NCBI RefSeq assembly: GCF_900460525.1
Contig: NZ_UHIY01000001.1
Span: 868,001 to 932,000, forward strand
Length of the DNA stretch: 64,000 nucleotides
Reading direction: 5' to 3'
Source: Yersinia kristensenii
GTDB taxonomy: Bacteria; Pseudomonadota; Gammaproteobacteria; Enterobacterales; Enterobacteriaceae
The notes beneath the pieces are model-generated. The model ran no database searches and was not told the origin of the DNA. It worked only from the letters and a program-made list of their open reading frames with translations. Position 1 is the stretch's first letter. Each line of letters opens with the position of its first letter. This document shows, one piece after another, positions 61,630 to 64,000 of this stretch. A program made the position numbers and the translations under genes.

Positions 61630-62465
61630 GACTAAGGTTACTGTCACTCCCTTTCATTCTGTCACTGAGCGCCTGTTTTCTGCCGTTAAAATCTTTCGCC
61701 GCAGAACGTATCGTCACCATTGGCGGTGATGTCACAGAAATCGCCTATGCACTGGGTGCCGGCGACGAGATTGTGGCCCGTGACAGTACCAGTCTACAGC
61801 CCAAGGCAGTGCAAAAGCTTCCTGATGTCGGTTACATGCGTATGCTCAATGCCGAAGGGATTTTGGCGATGAAACCGACCATGCTGCTGGTCAGCGAATT
61901 AGCGCAGCCCTCGCTAGCGCTGAAGCAAGTCGCGGAGAGTGGCGTTAACGTCGTCACTATCCCTGGTCAGATTACGCCAGAAAGTGTCGCGGCAAAGATT
62001 AGCGCAGTTGCCACTGCGCTTCATCAACCAGAACAAGGGCAAAAACTGATTAAAGACTATCGGCAACGTTTGGCAGCTGTGAGCAATACACCGCTGCCGG
62101 TCAAAGTACTGTTTGTCATGAGCCATGGCGGCTTAACGCCGATGGCCGCAGGGCAAAATACCGCAGCGGATGCGATGATCCGGGCTGCCGGTGGTAACAA
62201 TGCAATGCAAGGTTTCAGCCGCTATCGCCCACTGTCACAAGAGGGTGTCATTGCGAGTGCGCCGGATTTATTGCTAGTCACCAGTGACGGCGTAAGGGCG
62301 CTGGGCGGCCACGAGAACATCTGGAAACTGCCGGGTATCGCCTTGACACCTGCCGGTAAAAATAAGCGCCTGTTAGTGGTTGATGATATGGCGTTACTGG
62401 GCTTTGGGCTGGCAACCCCACAAGTGCTGGCGCAACTGCGCAAGGGCATGGAACAAGCGCAATGA
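61626..62465 (+). CDS. hemT: HemT, haem periplasmic binding protein
   Basis: Shuttles haem from HemR to the HemUV transporter. The 279-residue product has a signal peptide ending KSFAA. A class III binding-protein fold follows, with [20 protein letters not shown], a haem-ligand Tyr region ([18 protein letters not shown]) and [20 protein letters not shown]. It overlaps hemS and hemU by four bases each. hmuT in Y. pestis. Confidence 0.96.
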   Translation: MRLRLLSLPFILSLSACFLPLKSFAAERIVTIGGDVTEIAYALGAGDEIVARDSTSLQPKAVQKLPDVGYMRMLNAEGILAMKPTMLLVSELAQPSLALKQVAESGVNVVTIPGQITPESVAAKISAVATALHQPEQGQKLIKDYRQRLAAVSNTPLPVKVLFVMSHGGLTPMAAGQNTAADAMIRAAGGNNAMQGFSRYRPLSQEGVIASAPDLLLVTSDGVRALGGHENIWKLPGIALTPAGKNKRLLVVDDMALLGFGLATPQVLAQLRKGMEQAQ

Positions 62466-63466
62466 ATTGCCGTATCCACCCGCGCCTGATGTTAAGCATC
62501 TTGTTGATGGTTTTGATTATCCTAGCGCTCGGTTCGGCCAATATGGGGGCTTTGACACTCTCGTTTCGCACCTTATGGCACGCCTCGCTAGATGATGCCA
62601 TGTGGCACATTTGGCTGAATATCCGCCTGCCCCGCGTACTATTGGCCGTGGTGGTCGGCTGTGCACTGGCAGTCTCTGGCGCTATCATGCAAGGGTTATT
62701 CCGCAACCCACTGGCAGACCCCGGTTTGTTGGGTATCAGCAGCGGTGCGGCCCTGTGTGTCGGGTTGATTATTGTTATGCCATTCAGCCTGCCACCACTG
62801 TTAGCACTTTACAGTCATATGGTCGGCGCATTTATTGGCAGTCTGGCTATTTCTGCCGTTATTTTCACCCTCAGCCGCTGGGGGCATGGCAACTTATCGC
62901 GCTTGCTATTGGCCGGTATCGCGATCAATGCGCTGTGTGGTGCGGCGGTCGGCGTGCTGACTTATATCAGTGATGACCAGCAATTACGTCAATTTTCCCT
63001 CTGGAGCATGGGCAGTTTGGGTCAAGCGCAATGGTCGACACTAATGGTAGCCACATCATTGATCCTGCCCGCCTGTGTGCTCGGTTTGTTGCAGGCGCGC
63101 CAGTTGAACCTGTTGCAGCTAGGGGATGAAGAAGCGCACTACCTCGGTGTCAATGTGCGGCAAGCCAAATTACGCTTGTTGTTACTCAGCGCCATTTTGA
63201 TTGGTGCCGCCGTTGCCGTCAGTGGCGTGATTGGTTTTATCGGGTTGGTGGTGCCGCATCTCATTCGCATGCGTATCGGGGCTGACCACCGCTGGTTACT
63301 CCCCGGCTCCGCACTGGGTGGGGCTTGCTTGTTACTCACCGCCGATACTCTGGCCCGGACTTTGGTCGCACCGGCTGAAATGCCGGTCGGGTTGATAACC
63401 AGCCTACTGGGTGGCCCTTATTTTCTGTGGCTGATTTTACGTCAGCGGGAGCAACGCAGTGGTTGA
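62462..63466 (+). CDS. hemU: HemU, haem ABC transporter permease
   Basis: An inner-membrane permease of the FecCD/BtuC family, 334 residues with about ten helices. [42 protein letters not shown] and [23 protein letters not shown] (the ATPase contact loop) with [12 protein letters not shown] are the family motifs. It overlaps hemT by four and hemV by eight bases. hmuU in Y. pestis. Confidence 0.96.
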   Translation: MNCRIHPRLMLSILLMVLIILALGSANMGALTLSFRTLWHASLDDAMWHIWLNIRLPRVLLAVVVGCALAVSGAIMQGLFRNPLADPGLLGISSGAALCVGLIIVMPFSLPPLLALYSHMVGAFIGSLAISAVIFTLSRWGHGNLSRLLLAGIAINALCGAAVGVLTYISDDQQLRQFSLWSMGSLGQAQWSTLMVATSLILPACVLGLLQARQLNLLQLGDEEAHYLGVNVRQAKLRLLLLSAILIGAAVAVSGVIGFIGLVVPHLIRMRIGADHRWLLPGSALGGACLLLTADTLARTLVAPAEMPVGLITSLLGGPYFLWLILRQREQRSG

Positions 63467-64000
63467 TACAGCGCTATTAGAAGCGAATCAGCTTTCCTAT
63501 CATGTTCAGGGGCAAAAGCTGATTAATAATGTTTCACTACACATTGCCAGCGGTGAAATGGTGGCGATTATCGGGCCAAACGGTGCGGGGAAATCCACCT
63601 TGCTGCGCTTATTAACCGGCTACCTCGCGCCATCTGAGGGCCGGTGTCAGTTGCTGGGGAAAAACCTCAATAGCTGGCAGCCCCAAGCATTGGCTCGCGC
63701 CCGAGCGGTGATGCGCCAATACAGTGATTTGGCCTTTCCATTCAGTGTCAGTGAAGTCATTCAAATGGGCCGCGCACCTTATGGCGCGGCACACCATCAC
63801 CAGGCGCTGCAAGAAGTAATGGCGCAAACAGACTGTCTGGCACTGGCGCAGCGGGATTACCGCGCACTGTCCGGTGGCGAGCAACAGCGGGTACAACTTG
63901 CTCGTGTGCTGGCGCAATTGTGGCAACCGGAGCCAGCCCCGCGGTGGTTATTTCTCGATGAACCAACCTCAGCATTAGATTTGTATCATCAACAACATAC
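63459..64000 (+). CDS. hemV: HemV, haem ABC transporter ATPase (partial, runs off the window)
   Basis: The ATP-binding subunit that powers HemU. The reading frame begins at GTG (63459), overlapping hemU by eight bases, and is open to the window end after about 180 residues of an expected 266. Walker A (GPNGAGKST), the Q-loop (MRQYSD), the ABC signature (LSGGEQQR) and Walker B (WLFLDEP) are all present. The partial sequence closely resembles Y. pestis HmuV as I recall it. The 3' end is not in view. Confidence 0.95.
   Translation, partial: MVDTALLEANQLSYHVQGQKLINNVSLHIASGEMVAIIGPNGAGKSTLLRLLTGYLAPSEGRCQLLGKNLNSWQPQALARARAVMRQYSDLAFPFSVSEVIQMGRAPYGAAHHHQALQEVMAQTDCLALAQRDYRALSGGEQQRVQLARVLAQLWQPEPAPRWLFLDEPTSALDLYHQQH

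Overview
The window is a chromosomal segment of a Yersinia species. Three lines of evidence support this. Gene order is enterobacterial throughout. ERIC-type repeats lie between many genes. The hemPRSTUV haem-uptake locus is the Yersinia form (hmu in Y. pestis). Aspartase keeps Val363, the residue reported as replaced by leucine in the inactive Y. pestis enzyme, so a non-pestis member such as the Y. enterocolitica-like group is more likely. I cannot name the species. No insertion sequence, CRISPR array, phage gene or replication origin was seen.

Layout. About 1-21.9 kb is conserved housekeeping DNA. On the minus strand, in transcription order, are nnr-tsaE-amiB-mutL-miaA-hfq-hflX-hflK-hflC, then yjeT, purA and nsrR. 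queG diverges from nnr. Three identical tRNA-Gly genes, orn, rsgA, psd and mscM follow. About 21.9-29.1 kb is an accessory chaperone-usher fimbrial cluster between mscM and epmA: major pilin, usher, chaperone, minor pilin and tip adhesin. It is flanked by an AT-rich regulatory region and contains a degenerate copy of the adhesin C-terminus. About 29.2-48.9 kb returns to the conserved order: epmA, frdABCD, blc, gdx behind a guanidine-II riboswitch, ecnB, efp, epmB, yjeI, groSL behind a sigma-32 promoter, fxsA, aspA, a damaged dcuA, cutA, dsbD, a glycerate kinase, yjdC and tRNA-Phe.

From tRNA-Phe to the end (48.9-64 kb) the content departs from the E. coli order and is mostly iron acquisition. 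It holds a chimeric dehydrogenase/methyltransferase pseudogene, and a Fur-box-preceded FecI/FecR/receptor/binding-protein/FhuB-like permease operon with no ATPase of its own. An acetoin-reductase-type dehydrogenase and the haem operon hemPRSTUV follow. hemV runs off the window end.

Shared roles. epmA, epmB and efp form one modification pathway (beta-lysylation of EF-P Lys34). aspA, frdABCD and dcuA form an aspartate-to-succinate anaerobic respiration module with an FNR-like site and a CRP site in front of frd and aspA. Here the dcuA transporter has lost one T in a T-run and seems to have lost its stop codon. The most noteworthy items are the adhesin scar inside the fimbrial cluster, the two-gene chimera beside tRNA-Phe, the doubly altered dcuA, and the ATPase-less siderophore operon.
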